Assembly: GCA_032988165.1 (NCBI GenBank)
Contig: JANTQF010000277.1
Span: 1 to 46,844 of the forward strand
Length of the DNA stretch: 46,844 nucleotides
Source: Emmonsiellopsis sp. PD_33
Taxonomy: Eukaryota > Ascomycota > Eurotiomycetes > Onygenales > Ajellomycetaceae
Direction of reading: 5' to 3'
In this document: positions 23,092 to 34,000 of the stretch, in pieces
How positions within the stretch are numbered: position 1 is the first letter of the stretch
Layout of the letters: each line of letters starts with the position of its first letter
Made by a program: the position numbers and the translations under genes
Notes under the pieces: generated by a model
What the model was told of the DNA's origin: nothing
Seen by the model: the letters and a program-made list of their open reading frames with translations, nothing else
The model's database searches: none

Positions 23092-24722
23092 CTACTCGGG
23101 CTTTTGACCATAAACGACATAGCTGAAACAACAAGTCAGCGCAACACATTGATATCGAGGGTGTCAAGTCCTGGGAGGGATGGGAGAGGAGGTGGGTTTG
23201 GGGAGGGGGGGGGGGGGGGGGACATTGCATACAAGTGGTATTGGGCATGGATTCTGGGATTCCGTGCATCCTGCTTTGTCTTCGCAACGATGATATCAAC
23301 CTCTTCTTTTTTCCAATTTTCAACACGGGTTAACGCAGCGAGGGCGCTGCCTTCTAGAGTTTCCTCGATTTGCATCAAATTAATTGTCCCGACTCGTTTC
23401 TAAAGCCACAGATAGTTGGGTGCGCCACAGTTAGTATGATGGATCTACCAAGGTTGACGCATGTCAGGACAGGGCGCAAGCAAGACGTACATAATGCTTA
23501 TCTTTCGGCCAGGTTCCTAAAGGAACAATGAATCTCTCGACATGGATATTGATGAATCCAGCATCCCTCATCCACTTTTCCAAAAACAAGCCAGGGCGCG
23601 TGACATAACCTGCCTTATCGAACGCAGCAATTGTACAGTTCATATAGTGCTCGATGCTAGTACCTTTGGTCGTACCATCGGCAGAATGTACCATTGCGTC
23701 CCAGTCCTGGAACTCGACCCATCCGCCGGGTTTCGTGCATCTAGGACAATATTAATTAACAACATAGCCTAGAGCCGCGGGAGTGAGCGGGTGTTACCCT
23801 ACCTGTAGCACTGCTCAAGGAGTCTCGGCATGTTTTTCACGCCACCGGCGAGATATCGGGCATGAATGAAGTCAAATGGCACGCTTTCATAGCCCCATTC
23901 ATCTTCGGCATCATCGATGATGAACTTGAGATTTGGTGGGACTCTTGGCCCCAGTCAGCCAACCGAAAAAACATCAACAGGGTAGGATGGCAGGACGAAC
24001 AATGAGGGTTGGATAGGGCTCAGATCATTTCCGATCACCTGCTCCCCATATTAGCAGCCGTGCAAGGAAGGCATATGAGACGAGAAGATACCTCCGCGGA
24101 TGGAAACATATCGGCTTTGACGTTCGATGATTAGTTCGGGCATCATTTGCGCTGGATGTATGACCTCGTACCGAATTCGATCGCCCAGATCCCAGTACCA
24201 GTACAGATATCATAAACCCGGCCCGGGGATTTCCCGATCGGAGCAAGGAATAGTTTTTCTTTCATCGTCGCACGGATGAGTGCATGGTGCATATCGAGGC
24301 GGTCGCTCTCTTGCTCATCGTTGGGCAGCAGGTACCCTAAATTTTGACAGGTTACCCTCCATGCGAGACAAAAGCGATACGGGGTATTCTGAGTAACTCA
24401 CGGCCCTCGTGGTACGCATGATAACGTCTCCCATTTTCCTTCTGGTAGTCGGTCACGCTCGATGTCACCGAAGCAGTATACACGGATCTTGTTTTACAAC
24501 CTGTCAGCAGGGGTTCAGTTGGTCCGGTTGGAAGAGAGCAGTCATACAATTCATCTCCGTATGCTGAATCGGAATCCCCAAACTGTGAGTATCATTAGCA
24601 ACATTGGTTCTAGATCCAGATCGGAGTTGCACATAGATCTCGAGAGATCCTGCCAGGCCGGTGCGACCTACCCCCGGATCCACATCGATGGCCGGCTCGA
24701 TCACTGTGTGTGCATCCGCCAT
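23092..24722 (-). CDS. LaeA/UMTA-like SAM-dependent methyltransferase (10 exons)
   Basis: Class I methyltransferase of the LaeA-like family, lying 669 bp downstream of the NRPS stop on the same strand; a tailoring or regulatory role in the cluster is inferred. Exons from the 5' end: 24722-24672, 24582-24548, 24487-24402, 24336-24172, 24114-24092, 24038-24001, 23943-23803, 23740-23491, 23399-23233, 23122-23092; they join to 328 aa. Motifs: SVYTASVTSSVTDYQ, ENGRRYHAYHEGRYLLPNDE, motif I VYDICTGTGIWAIEFA, VIGNDLSPIQP, PPNLKFIIDDAEDEW, FDFIHARYL, TKPGGWVEFQDWDAM, and the tail YVVYGQKPE. Every junction keeps phase. One exon is 23 nt, and the last intron contains a 17-base C tract on the sense strand. 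No stop or frameshift is present once spliced, so the gene looks intact. Confidence 0.87.
23205..23221. repeat. G homopolymer (17 bases) inside the last intron of the methyltransferase
   Basis: Seventeen G on the plus strand, read as C17 in the transcript. It lies between donor GTATGC and acceptor TTTCAG of the terminal intron. Length variation would change only the intron. The tract is also a likely assembly-error site. Confidence 0.9.
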
Positions 24723-25390
24723 CTTGTGAAACGTTGGATATTTTGATTTAGACTTGTCTCAGGGGATTGATTCCAACAACGGAGTGACAGGTCGCAGAGC
24801 AGAGAAGGAGGGGATGGCGTTTAAAATGAGGTGTAGGCTTGGGTGGCCGGAAGCTGGCTTCCTGATGGACATATCCCTGCTCACCCCTCTCGACTATTTT
24901 ATGCGCAGTTGCAGCATTTCTGCGCTATCGTGGGCCTGCTTTGTCTATCCTCGGACGATTCCTTGTGTCAACAGCAAGGATGTCAGATGGATGGGCCATT
25001 GAGCATCAAGACTGCAGCTAGCGGATGCCGGGATGACAAAACCAATCTGCACCTCGACAATTGAAGCACCCAGGCGCTTTGAGTTGACTGTTAGCATATT
25101 TTATCATCTGGTCTCAGAGTGTATGGTGCTTGAATAATGGTGGGTGTGTTTGCTTCTAGTTCTCTGTTCAACGTCCAATGACTCTGGTAGCAGTCCTGTG
25201 GCTCAGAGAATCGGGATTTATTACTTAACTATCACCGGGAAATAAAAGTTAATTAGCTATCCAATAATGTCCCAGAATTAACCAGTGCCTCCTCTCCCCT
25301 CCCCATCCCACGAGATTACCCTTGTAAACAATTTATCTAATTCAGAACTGCTGCGTCATGAAGGGAAAAATAGATAACACGGGGGGTAGC
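24723..25390. other. Spacer between NRPS and methyltransferase
   Basis: 668 bp on the downstream side of the NRPS and upstream of the minus-strand methyltransferase, so it should hold the NRPS 3' UTR and the methyltransferase promoter. No gene seen; the open frames at 24754-25064 lack motifs. Confidence 0.55.
25217..25222 (-). terminator. Possible NRPS polyadenylation signal
   Basis: AATAAA on the minus strand about 170 nt past the NRPS stop. Fungal polyadenylation signals are loose, so this is only a positional suggestion. Confidence 0.3.
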
Positions 25391-28300
25391 TCATATCATA
25401 GCAGTGTCATACTGAGTCTCCAGTTCCGCCCTCTTCTGATCAATTAAATATGCTTGCATCGATCGAGTGGGATGTTGAATGATATCCATCGTACTGATGT
25501 TGTATCCGCGATAGGTATAGTATTTGGAGAGTAATAGGGAAGTGACAACATCCGCTCCACAAGTGAACATGGAACAATCTTCACTCTGATCTCCTGACAG
25601 TAGCTCAAGTTCTCTCCAGGCCTTTAGGACAACCTCCCGTCCAAGGTGTGACGGCGGTAGCCGTGGTTCATCGTCCAGGAAACCCATGGGCGGGTCAGGA
25701 TCCCTTGGGGGCAATGTGTAGGAACCAAAAGCGCCCCGAAGGGAATCTTCTATTTGGCTCAAGGTTTGGTTTAATAAGGAAGGGATCCCTTCTAGTATTG
25801 CAGTAAAGGACTGAGAGATCCAACGTATCTGCTGGGGGGGGAGCGTTCGGGAGGAATACCTAAGTTCGATCTCTAGTTCCTTCAACTCTGGCGTCGCTGT
25901 AATAAATATATCCGCATTGTACGGAGGTTCACCGCGAAGCGAACAAGTACAGTTCGCACCTCCTACTCTGAGAGAAGGCTTAACTGGCTGGTGGCTGTGG
26001 TACACAAGCATGGAGTTAAATCTACTCCAACAGGGCCATGTAGTGCAGTCTTTAATGATCGACCGCAACCCAAGATGGTGGAAAGGGAAACTCGCAATTG
26101 ACAAGTCATGTATCTGTTTGACTAATGAAGCGAAGGTCATCCCCCGATCTAGGATTGCCCTTACTGGCAAGGCATTCACACACGGGCCTCGCACTTCCTC
26201 TAGTCTGGACAACGGCAAGTAGCGATTATAACTGATCTCGCCGAACATGACATCATTATCTCCAAGGGCGAGAAACATGAGGACCGCCCAGGCCGCCTTC
26301 ATCGTGCTTGACGGAGTACCGTAAGATGATTGCAAATTCTGGAGAGGAACGCGTACCTCGAACCGTTCATCGAGTGGGTAACCTAATGTTACTATCCTGG
26401 GGGTTCGGGTTAAGTACGACATCGAAGAATCTTGTAATACCTCCTTCCAATGTTCTAGGGGACCAGATTTGTCAAGACCTTCAACATGAGATACCCAGGA
26501 GTGGAAGTGAGTCTCATGGAGAAGAGTGTTACAGGCGTAAGCTGATTCAAGGTCCTGGAGCAGTAAACCCAATGAAAAAGCATCATAGACGACATGATGG
26601 ATATCAAGACGCAGACGGTGGCAAAACTGGCCGTCCGAAAACAAATGAAAACGTGCCAAGATGGTGTCCTCACGAAGGGTCGCGATTGGAGGGTCCGAAT
26701 TGCCCTCTTCTATCTCGATGACCGTTTCCATGGGCAAATCTTTGAGTACAGCTTGGTAGAGAGCCGGACCATGCTGAAAAAACAAGGTCCGTAAAAGTGG
26801 ATGATGCCGAATAACTTTGTGGCACGCCTTTCTGAGCCTTATGGCGTCGAGAGCGGGTGCAAAGGCGAGATCAACTTCCGCGCGGAATACCTTCTCTCCT
26901 AGCTGAGCCACCGCAAGCATGGAAGCCTGTGCATCCGTTGCTATGGCTACACTTTCTATGTTTCCAATTTGAAAATGGGCGTGCAACCGACTAAGATTCG
27001 CAAGCTGGGATTTGAGAACTTTGGATATTGGACCGGCTGGTTCAAGGGGGTAGATAGCCTCCGGTACCGTATCTGAGGAAGTTGTCTCTGTGCTACCTGG
27101 AATTCTAATGAGAAGCGGTGATTCCGTTGCGATGGCTGCGAGTGATACGTCTCGTAATAGATCTGCGGTGGTGATTCGCATTCCATACTTCCGGCATCGA
27201 GAAGCCACTTGCATAGCTAGAACTGAATCTCCTCCCAGCTGTACAAAGGAGCTTTCACGCCAAATGTCCCGCCCAGGAATGGATAATACTGACGACCAGA
27301 CTGACTGTAACAATCGTTCCTCCTTGGTGGATGGGGATGTCAGTGTAGCAGGTTCTTCATCTGGGGCGGCCCTTGCGGATGATAAATCTCTTGTCTTCAA
27401 CCATGCGCCGATGGCGGGGCGATCTAGCTTTCCGGATGCTCCCTGAGGCATCTGTCCCACGGCTAGCCAGATGGTTGGAACCATGTATGATGGCAGCTTG
27501 GATCTCACATTTCTCCGTATGGTGCGAATATGCCGAGTAGTCAGCTCTGAATCTGAAGGTTCCTCAAACACCGCAGCTTGGGGCTTCGGATCGGCCAAGC
27601 AGACAACAGCGACTAATTCCGTGCGACCTTTCAAGATCCTTGTGGTGGCAAAGACATCTTTCGCTTCGAGGCAACTACGAATCACGCTCTCAACCTCACC
27701 TATTTCGAATCTCTGGCCACGTATCTTGACTTGGCTATCCTGTCTGCCGACAAAGCAGATACTCCCATCAGGGTGGTACTTGGCCAGGTCTCCAGTGCGA
27801 TAGAAATGCGTTGATTTATTTTCGCGAGTAGGTGCCCAGGGAGGTGGTTTGATAAATGATGCCGCCGTTGTCGCAGGATCATCCAGGTAACCCCGAGCCA
27901 CTCCGGGACCCTCAACCAAGACCTCTCCAACAGCACCGATTGGGCAAAGCTGACTTGGGCTTCCTGGTTTCACAATCCATATTGCACAGCCCACGGGCTT
28001 GCCAATATTTTCAGGGTGGTGGGACGTTGGCGTTAGCACAGCGGTTGAGTTGATGAGAGAAGTTTCGACCGTCCCCCAGGCATTAATAAAGCGGACTGCT
28101 CTCCCCCAGGTCTTGGCGCTGTCAGCCCCTACCGGCTCCCCCCCCGAGACCACTGAATGCAAACTGGATACGTCGTCGGGTGACAGAGTGCGAAGCACTG
28201 TAGGTGTAAAGAAAGCCCAGTTGACCTTGCTGGACACGACCCATTCGGCGAGACTTGACTGACGAGCCTCCTCCGAAGGTATGCAAAGACAACCACCGAA

Positions 28301-30277
28301 CAGGAGTGCCCCAAAGATCTCCACTATGCTAGCATCCCAAGTGTGTGCAGCGAACTGGAGAATCCGTCGGCCTGGCCGCCAGCTGAATTGATGGGCCAGC
28401 GAGGTGAGAGCAGAGGCTAATGAGCGATGTTCCAGCATAACCCCTTTTGGGTTTCCCGTACTCCCACTGGTGAACATGATGTAGGCTAGCTGACTCGGAG
28501 AATATCCCCCACTGTCAAGGGAATCATTAACGTCTGGAAGGTCAAAAATAGTGGCCGTACTGACTGCGAAAACGTCCGGAGCGAGGTCCATTGAGTTTGC
28601 AAACTCAGCGGAGGACGTCAATACGATTTTTGCATGGGCACTAGCCAAGATATTTGCTTTGCGGGCCATTGGATGAGATTTGTCAATGGGAACACATGCT
28701 CCTCCCGCCTTCATGATAGCAATGCATGCGACAATCGTCCAGAGTGACTTCTCGAAAATAAAAGGGACAGTACTTCCGTTCTCCACGCCCCGTCGCCGCA
28801 GCTCGAGCGCAAGACGCCAGGAAATTTTATCCAGTTCGCCGTAACTGATGTTCCCATCCCAAGCCTCCACGGCTGAAGCTTCAGGTTGCGCCCGGGCTTG
28901 AGCACTGAAAAGTTCGTGGATGCACTGTTCCACGGCATCAGGCACGGTATTGTTCCATCGGAAAATCTCCAAACGGTCAAGATCATTTAACAGCTCCAGT
29001 TGGCTCAATTTGGCTTGAGAATTTGCCTCCATGACTGCCTCTAGGGCATGTCCGAATTGACGCACAATCCTGCGTAACTGGAGCTCACAGCAGACTGCGG
29101 GGTCCGATAGTGCTTCGACCAAGATTCCATCGTTCTGCGGAATGCAATTAAGGACAATACCAAAGGTTTTATTCTTGGGATTGATGAATTCGAGTCGGAC
29201 ATCCATGATTTCCTCGACGACAGGGAACGGCGGAAGGATGTTTATAACAGTCTGGAAGCTCGAAGCAATGCGAGCAGAGTCATTGATATTACGAATCTTT
29301 GCCATGTCGTATTGCAAGGCAGGATGCGTCTGTAACTGCCGGCGGGATATGGTCCTCTCCTTAATAATCTCACCCACAAGTTTATTCGACTGCAGGTTGA
29401 TTTGTATAGGGATTACCACAATCGTGGGCCCCAAAGCGGTCTCGACACCGCCTAAAACAGAGGTACGGCCAGACAGAACAAGACCAAAGGCAACGCTCTC
29501 GCTGCTCGTATAAACCCCAGCAGTTAAAGCCCATGCTGTTTCGATGAACGATGGCAAGTGAACAAGAGAGACCTTATTGCCAATATGATTCGAGGTTATC
29601 TTCGTGGTCACTTTTTGGGTTGCATTAGGGGTATATCCTCGCTCGACTTTTGGGAAGATGGCGGGAGCTCCTTTGAATCGGGATGCCCAGAATGACTTCG
29701 CCGTATATTCGTCGATGCCGAGACAATGTGCTGTAAATTCCTTGAATGAGCTGCGCATCTCAGGGCCATTTCCAAAACATATTCCAAGTATTTCCCGCAA
29801 TAATGAAGACATAGACCAGTTGTCCATGATAGCGTGATGCATAGATACCACCAAGGTCCGGTCAACGATGACTGACCGGCAAAGAGGGGCACCCAAACCT
29901 CCTACCATGTACCGATCACGGCCTTCATGGTGCCGCTCGGTAAGATGTTCTTCGCTCGTCACCACCTGAACCAACCCAAGGCTACAGTCAACCAGTCGGG
30001 TCCGCAGGATGGAGTTTCGCGACACAACTAGTCGCAGAGCAGCGCAAAATCGATCGATATCGAAAGACGAGCCAAAAGAAAAGACATATTGGTAAATATT
30101 GGCGTTAGGGCGGATTGCTGATTCTCCCATTATGCGTTTCTGCATAGGGGTACATGAATACACATCGTCGATTTGGTTTGGTGATATTTGGCATGCTTCG
30201 GCGATTTCTGTTAAAGTAAGTATATCGAGACCGTCTCGTGACATCACCGGGAATGGGCCTATTGTGCCTGACGACAT
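25391..30277 (-). CDS. Nonribosomal peptide synthetase, C-A-T-C with terminal degenerate carrier
   Basis: One intronless frame of 1628 aa from the ATG at 30277 (MSSGTIGPFPVMSRDG); an in-frame ATG at 30427 adds 50 hydrophobic residues and is less typical. Order: C1 (about 25-440; SMHHAIMDNWS near 145, complete HHxxxD); A (about 455-960; FTSGSTGNPKG, TWDASIVEIF, NAWGTVE, YRTGD, GRQDSQVKIRGQRFE, GKLDR); T (LGGDSVLAMQ, Ser about 1018); C2 (about 1090-1500; HHVVYDAFS near 1227); and a last carrier-like segment (about 1540-1620) where the site reads FTCGADVVTS, so the phosphopantetheine serine is replaced by valine. One A domain means one amino acid activated. There is no thioesterase or reductase, so release must come from C2 or from a partner. 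The gene diverges from the PKS by 818 bp, which suggests the polyketide is the acyl donor for C1. The product is not recognised. Confidence 0.93.
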   Translation of the reverse strand: MSSGTIGPFPVMSRDGLDILTLTEIAEACQISPNQIDDVYSCTPMQKRIMGESAIRPNANIYQYVFSFGSSFDIDRFCAALRLVVSRNSILRTRLVDCSLGLVQVVTSEEHLTERHHEGRDRYMVGGLGAPLCRSVIVDRTLVVSMHHAIMDNWSMSSLLREILGICFGNGPEMRSSFKEFTAHCLGIDEYTAKSFWASRFKGAPAIFPKVERGYTPNATQKVTTKITSNHIGNKVSLVHLPSFIETAWALTAGVYTSSESVAFGLVLSGRTSVLGGVETALGPTIVVIPIQINLQSNKLVGEIIKERTISRRQLQTHPALQYDMAKIRNINDSARIASSFQTVINILPPFPVVEEIMDVRLEFINPKNKTFGIVLNCIPQNDGILVEALSDPAVCCELQLRRIVRQFGHALEAVMEANSQAKLSQLELLNDLDRLEIFRWNNTVPDAVEQCIHELFSAQARAQPEASAVEAWDGNISYGELDKISWRLALELRRRGVENGSTVPFIFEKSLWTIVACIAIMKAGGACVPIDKSHPMARKANILASAHAKIVLTSSAEFANSMDLAPDVFAVSTATIFDLPDVNDSLDSGGYSPSQLAYIMFTSGSTGNPKGVMLEHRSLASALTSLAHQFSWRPGRRILQFAAHTWDASIVEIFGALLFGGCLCIPSEEARQSSLAEWVVSSKVNWAFFTPTVLRTLSPDDVSSLHSVVSGGEPVGADSAKTWGRAVRFINAWGTVETSLINSTAVLTPTSHHPENIGKPVGCAIWIVKPGSPSQLCPIGAVGEVLVEGPGVARGYLDDPATTAASFIKPPPWAPTRENKSTHFYRTGDLAKYHPDGSICFVGRQDSQVKIRGQRFEIGEVESVIRSCLEAKDVFATTRILKGRTELVAVVCLADPKPQAAVFEEPSDSELTTRHIRTIRRNVRSKLPSYMVPTIWLAVGQMPQGASGKLDRPAIGAWLKTRDLSSARAAPDEEPATLTSPSTKEERLLQSVWSSVLSIPGRDIWRESSFVQLGGDSVLAMQVASRCRKYGMRITTADLLRDVSLAAIATESPLLIRIPGSTETTSSDTVPEAIYPLEPAGPISKVLKSQLANLSRLHAHFQIGNIESVAIATDAQASMLAVAQLGEKVFRAEVDLAFAPALDAIRLRKACHKVIRHHPLLRTLFFQHGPALYQAVLKDLPMETVIEIEEGNSDPPIATLREDTILARFHLFSDGQFCHRLRLDIHHVVYDAFSLGLLLQDLESAYACNTLLHETHFHSWVSHVEGLDKSGPLEHWKEVLQDSSMSYLTRTPRIVTLGYPLDERFEVRVPLQNLQSSYGTPSSTMKAAWAVLMFLALGDNDVMFGEISYNRYLPLSRLEEVRGPCVNALPVRAILDRGMTFASLVKQIHDLSIASFPFHHLGLRSIIKDCTTWPCWSRFNSMLVYHSHQPVKPSLRVGGANCTCSLRGEPPYNADIFITATPELKELEIELRYSSRTLPPQQIRWISQSFTAILEGIPSLLNQTLSQIEDSLRGAFGSYTLPPRDPDPPMGFLDDEPRLPPSHLGREVVLKAWRELELLSGDQSEDCSMFTCGADVVTSLLLSKYYTYRGYNISTMDIIQHPTRSMQAYLIDQKRAELETQYDTAMI

Positions 30278-31095
30278 TATGATAATCGACGAAAGGTCGG
30301 CGTTGGCCAGTTGTAAGCCAACAATAGTCCGAGTGGGCGGGGGAATGGTAGCCAATGTTTGCTGCGCAAATAGGCCGCCGGTAAGGATAAGAGTTAGAAG
30401 ACAAACTTCAAAAACTTCAGCACTCAAATTCTAATAAGATTGAATGAAGAATTTCAATCTTAAATAAGCACAAATGGGGTAAAACAAAAATACATGCGCA
30501 TGCACACACATTCTCACAATACAGCATTTGATCTAGGATTGCTCCATCTGAGCGACCCAACAATGAGACAGCACACAAACCAGGAGTCCTGCCTGGTCGA
30601 GGCACCTACCATAATAGGATAATAAATAACCTGGGGGTGTCATTGATCATGAATAGCTGTACCATGCTATTCCAGTGTGCAGAAACAAAGCCGGGTTTCT
30701 CGATCCTTCTTCTATATGCAAGACATATCGGTGGTGCGATGTGTCAAAGGATCGATCGTAAATCCATTGCCCGTCAGCTGAGAGGAATTGACCTCGTACA
30801 GCTGCCAACTTCATCTGTATAACTCATCATTCCCCTCCCAAAAGGTTCGTAGACTGGTAGCAGTAACACTGACTTAACCCGGGTGGTTCGGCAACGATAT
30901 ACGAAACTGTTGTTAGACGACTAGAAATCTAATATATATATATATTCTGTGAAGCCAAATTCCCATGCCCCACGGATCCACGGAATATTGTGTCATTACC
31001 TATCTAATCCGTTAACAGCAGATATAGTCACGCTCACACTATATTACTTACATAACACACCCCATAACCAAAAGACCAAACACCCAAGGAGCACC
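30278..31095. promoter_or_regulatory. Bidirectional promoter between NRPS and PKS
   Basis: 818 bp between the divergent start codons, with no gene inside. It contains a TA-repeat at about 30932-30945, roughly 150 bp upstream of the PKS start, and CCCGGG with GGTTCGG near 30875-30895 that could suit a Zn2Cys6 factor. No cluster-specific factor gene is in the window, so the regulator is unknown. Confidence 0.65.
30932..30945 (+). promoter_or_regulatory. TATA-like TA-repeat upstream of the PKS
   Basis: Fourteen bases of alternating A and T, 150 bp before the chosen PKS start codon. The position suits a TATA element, though it may only be a simple repeat. Confidence 0.35.
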
Positions 31096-34000
31096 ATGCC
31101 ACACGATTCACCAATTGCCATTGTAGGCTATGCCTACCGTGCCCCCGGTGTCGGGCGTAAAGGCCTGTGGGATTTCTTAGCGGAGGCTAAATCTGCCTGG
31201 TCCAAGGTACCGGCAGACCGTTTTGACCAGGATGCATTCCATCACCCAAATTCCACTACCCCAGGCACATTTTCATCACAGGGGGCACATTTCTTACCCG
31301 GGAACATTTATGGATTTGATGCCCCGTTCTTCAATTTGAGACCTGAGGAAGCTCGCGTTATTGACCCGCAGAATCGTTTGGGACTCGAGTGCGCATTTGA
31401 AGCCGCCGAAAGTGCCGGTCTCCGTCTTATCGATCTTGCTGGCGCGAATGTTGGTGTCTTTGCGGTATCGGGGGGTACCGATTACGGCCAGCAATTGTTA
31501 GAAGATCAGCTTTCTACATCAACATGGACGGGCCTCGGAGTTGCTTCGTGCATGTATGCAAATAGGGTTTCGTACTTTATGGGGCTCATTGGAATAAGTG
31601 TAGCTCTAGATGCCGCTTGTGCAAGCAGCTCCTACGCGCTTCACCTGGCCTGCCAGAGCCTGAAAGCCGGCGATTGCGAAGCTGCGTTTGTGACCGCGTC
31701 CAACGCGATTTTGGGTCCTGGTTTGTGGAGTTGTCTTGACAAAGTCGGGTTCGTCATCACTGCTCAATTATATGTTGAATTACCACCTAACCTGGACAAT
31801 GGAACAGAGTGTTGTCGCCAGAGGGCAGATGCTTCTCTTACGATGCAAGGGCGTCAGGGTATGGGCGAGGCGAAGGGGGCGGATGCCTTCTGGTCAAACG
31901 CTTGGAAGATGCCATTAATTCGGGCGATCCAATACATGCTATTATTCGCAATTCTGCCTGTAATCACTCCGGCAGATCAGAGGGAATAACAATGCCAAGC
32001 AGGGTAATTCAAGAAAAGTTGCTCTTACAGGTCCATGAAGAGGTTGGCTTGCCTCCCTCTGAAACAGCTGTTGTTGAGGTATGGCTCCTTATTCCGGTAC
32101 AGCTCTGTCACAAGATTACTGAACGATTTTCGGATATAGGGCCATGGGACAGGGACCCAGGTTGGGTAGGTTGTGCCGTATTCATATCGTTCTGGAATCG
32201 AAACTAATGAAGTAGCGATCCAATTGAAGCAAGCGCATTCGCCACTATACTGGCGAGTGAGAGAACGGCGGCCAACCCGCTGTATATCGGATCAGTGAAG
32301 TCCAACTTAGGGTCAGATTCTACAAGGCCTTTCCCAGGATTGCTTGATTTTTCTGACCCATATGTATAGACATCTGGAGAACGCAAGCGGAATGCTCGGG
32401 GTGATCAAGGCGATAATGATGCTTCAGAATAAGACCCTGTTACCGAATGCCGATTTCGTGGAATTCAACGAGAAAATCGAAGGAATGGAAAAGCTGAAAG
32501 TGAGTGTAGCTTTACCTGCGATTGTATTGGATCTTAGAGAAAGGAGGCATGAAGAGATTGACCAAAGAAACACAGGTACCTGAAACAGCATTGCCCTGGC
32601 CGTCCAAGGAGCAAAAGCGAGTTCTGGTGACGAATTTCGGTAAGAACCAGAAATTGGCGCCCAACGCAGAACGAGACGGGATAGCTGACGCAGAATATGT
32701 AGGATTCGGGGGCAGCAATGCTGCAATTTTGCTCGACGAAAGCCCAGAAATCCCCCCACCAGGTAATCAATTTGCAAGGGGTATCAACACAGACAAAACA
32801 GAAGCGCCAAATGGCATCGGATTCGACGCTAGCAATAATGCAGTCGAATACGATTATATGCCCAGCGATCCTATGCGGCAACTATTTGTCGTCTCTGCAA
32901 AGAGCGAGAGCAGTCTTAGGGCGTATATGAGCTCCTTTAAAGAATATCTGTATACCGCACCCGAATCCCGCAAATTCGTGAAAGATCTCAGTTTTACGCT
33001 GGGGGAGCGTCGAACTCACCACCCCTATCGAGCGGCAGTGACTGCAGATTCGGTATCCAGCCTGAAAACGCAACTGGAATCTTGCAAAATAACAAAATTT
33101 CTAACTCACCAGACCATAGCCTATGTATTCACTGGTCAAGGCGCTCAGTGAGTCACCCTTCCCTTTAAGCTCCAATAGCTTAGTATTCGCGACGAGTTTG
33201 GTATTCAGCTGACCCTGAGAAAGGCACGCTCAAATGGCTGCCGGATTAAGACGCTATGAAGTTTTCGCCACTGCTATGGACCAAGCGGAAGCGCATCTTC
33301 GCGCAATGGGGGCATCTTGGTTATTAGCTGAGGAGCTCGACAAGCCGGGTCCAGAATCGTGTATAAACGATGCTGAAATCAGCCAACCTGCATGCACCGC
33401 CGTTCAGATCGCTTTATTCTTGCTACTCAAGTCTTGGGGAGCTATACCGCATATAGTGACGGGACATTCGAGCGGAGAGATAGCTGCTGCGTTTGCTGCT
33501 GGTCTGATTTCCTTCAAGGCGGCCATGGCCATTGCCTACTTCCGTGGTCAGGCTGCGGCTCAGTTGTGCCACAAATACGGAAAGAAAGGGGCCATGTTAG
33601 CACTTGGCACGAGTTCAGAGCGGGCGTTGGCGTTGATTCAGCAGAATATGGAAGGGTACGCAACCGTTGCTGCGATCAACAGTCCGCAAAGCGTGACCAT
33701 ATCAGGAGACGAGTCAGCCATAGAAAATATTAAGCGGATCGCGGACGCGGACGGGTTATTTACACGCAGATTGAAAGTCGAAGTGGCGTATCATTCGACG
33801 CACATGGAACAGGTTGCGGCCTATTATTTGGAATCGATCGAACCTTTCCTCAACATTGAGTTATGCCCAACTGATCAAAATGGCTCACATCCAGTATTCG
33901 TGTCCTCCGTCACTGGTTACACCGAGAGCGCGGAAGCCATATCCAAAGCATCACATTGGGTAAAAAACCTTCTTCAACCCGTCAGATTCACGGATGCAGT

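Noticed and set aside
23104..23403. Plus-strand glycine-rich open frame over the G tract
   Set aside because: It lies across an intron and exons of the minus-strand methyltransferase and owes its length to the G homopolymer.
26308..26721. Plus-strand open frames inside the NRPS
   Set aside because: Shadows of the minus-strand coding frame; no protein motifs.
31740..33230. Apparent frameshifts and stops in the KS domain of the PKS
   Set aside because: Six introns with good donors and acceptors restore a continuous KS with every family motif in order, and the exon lengths sum to a multiple of three.
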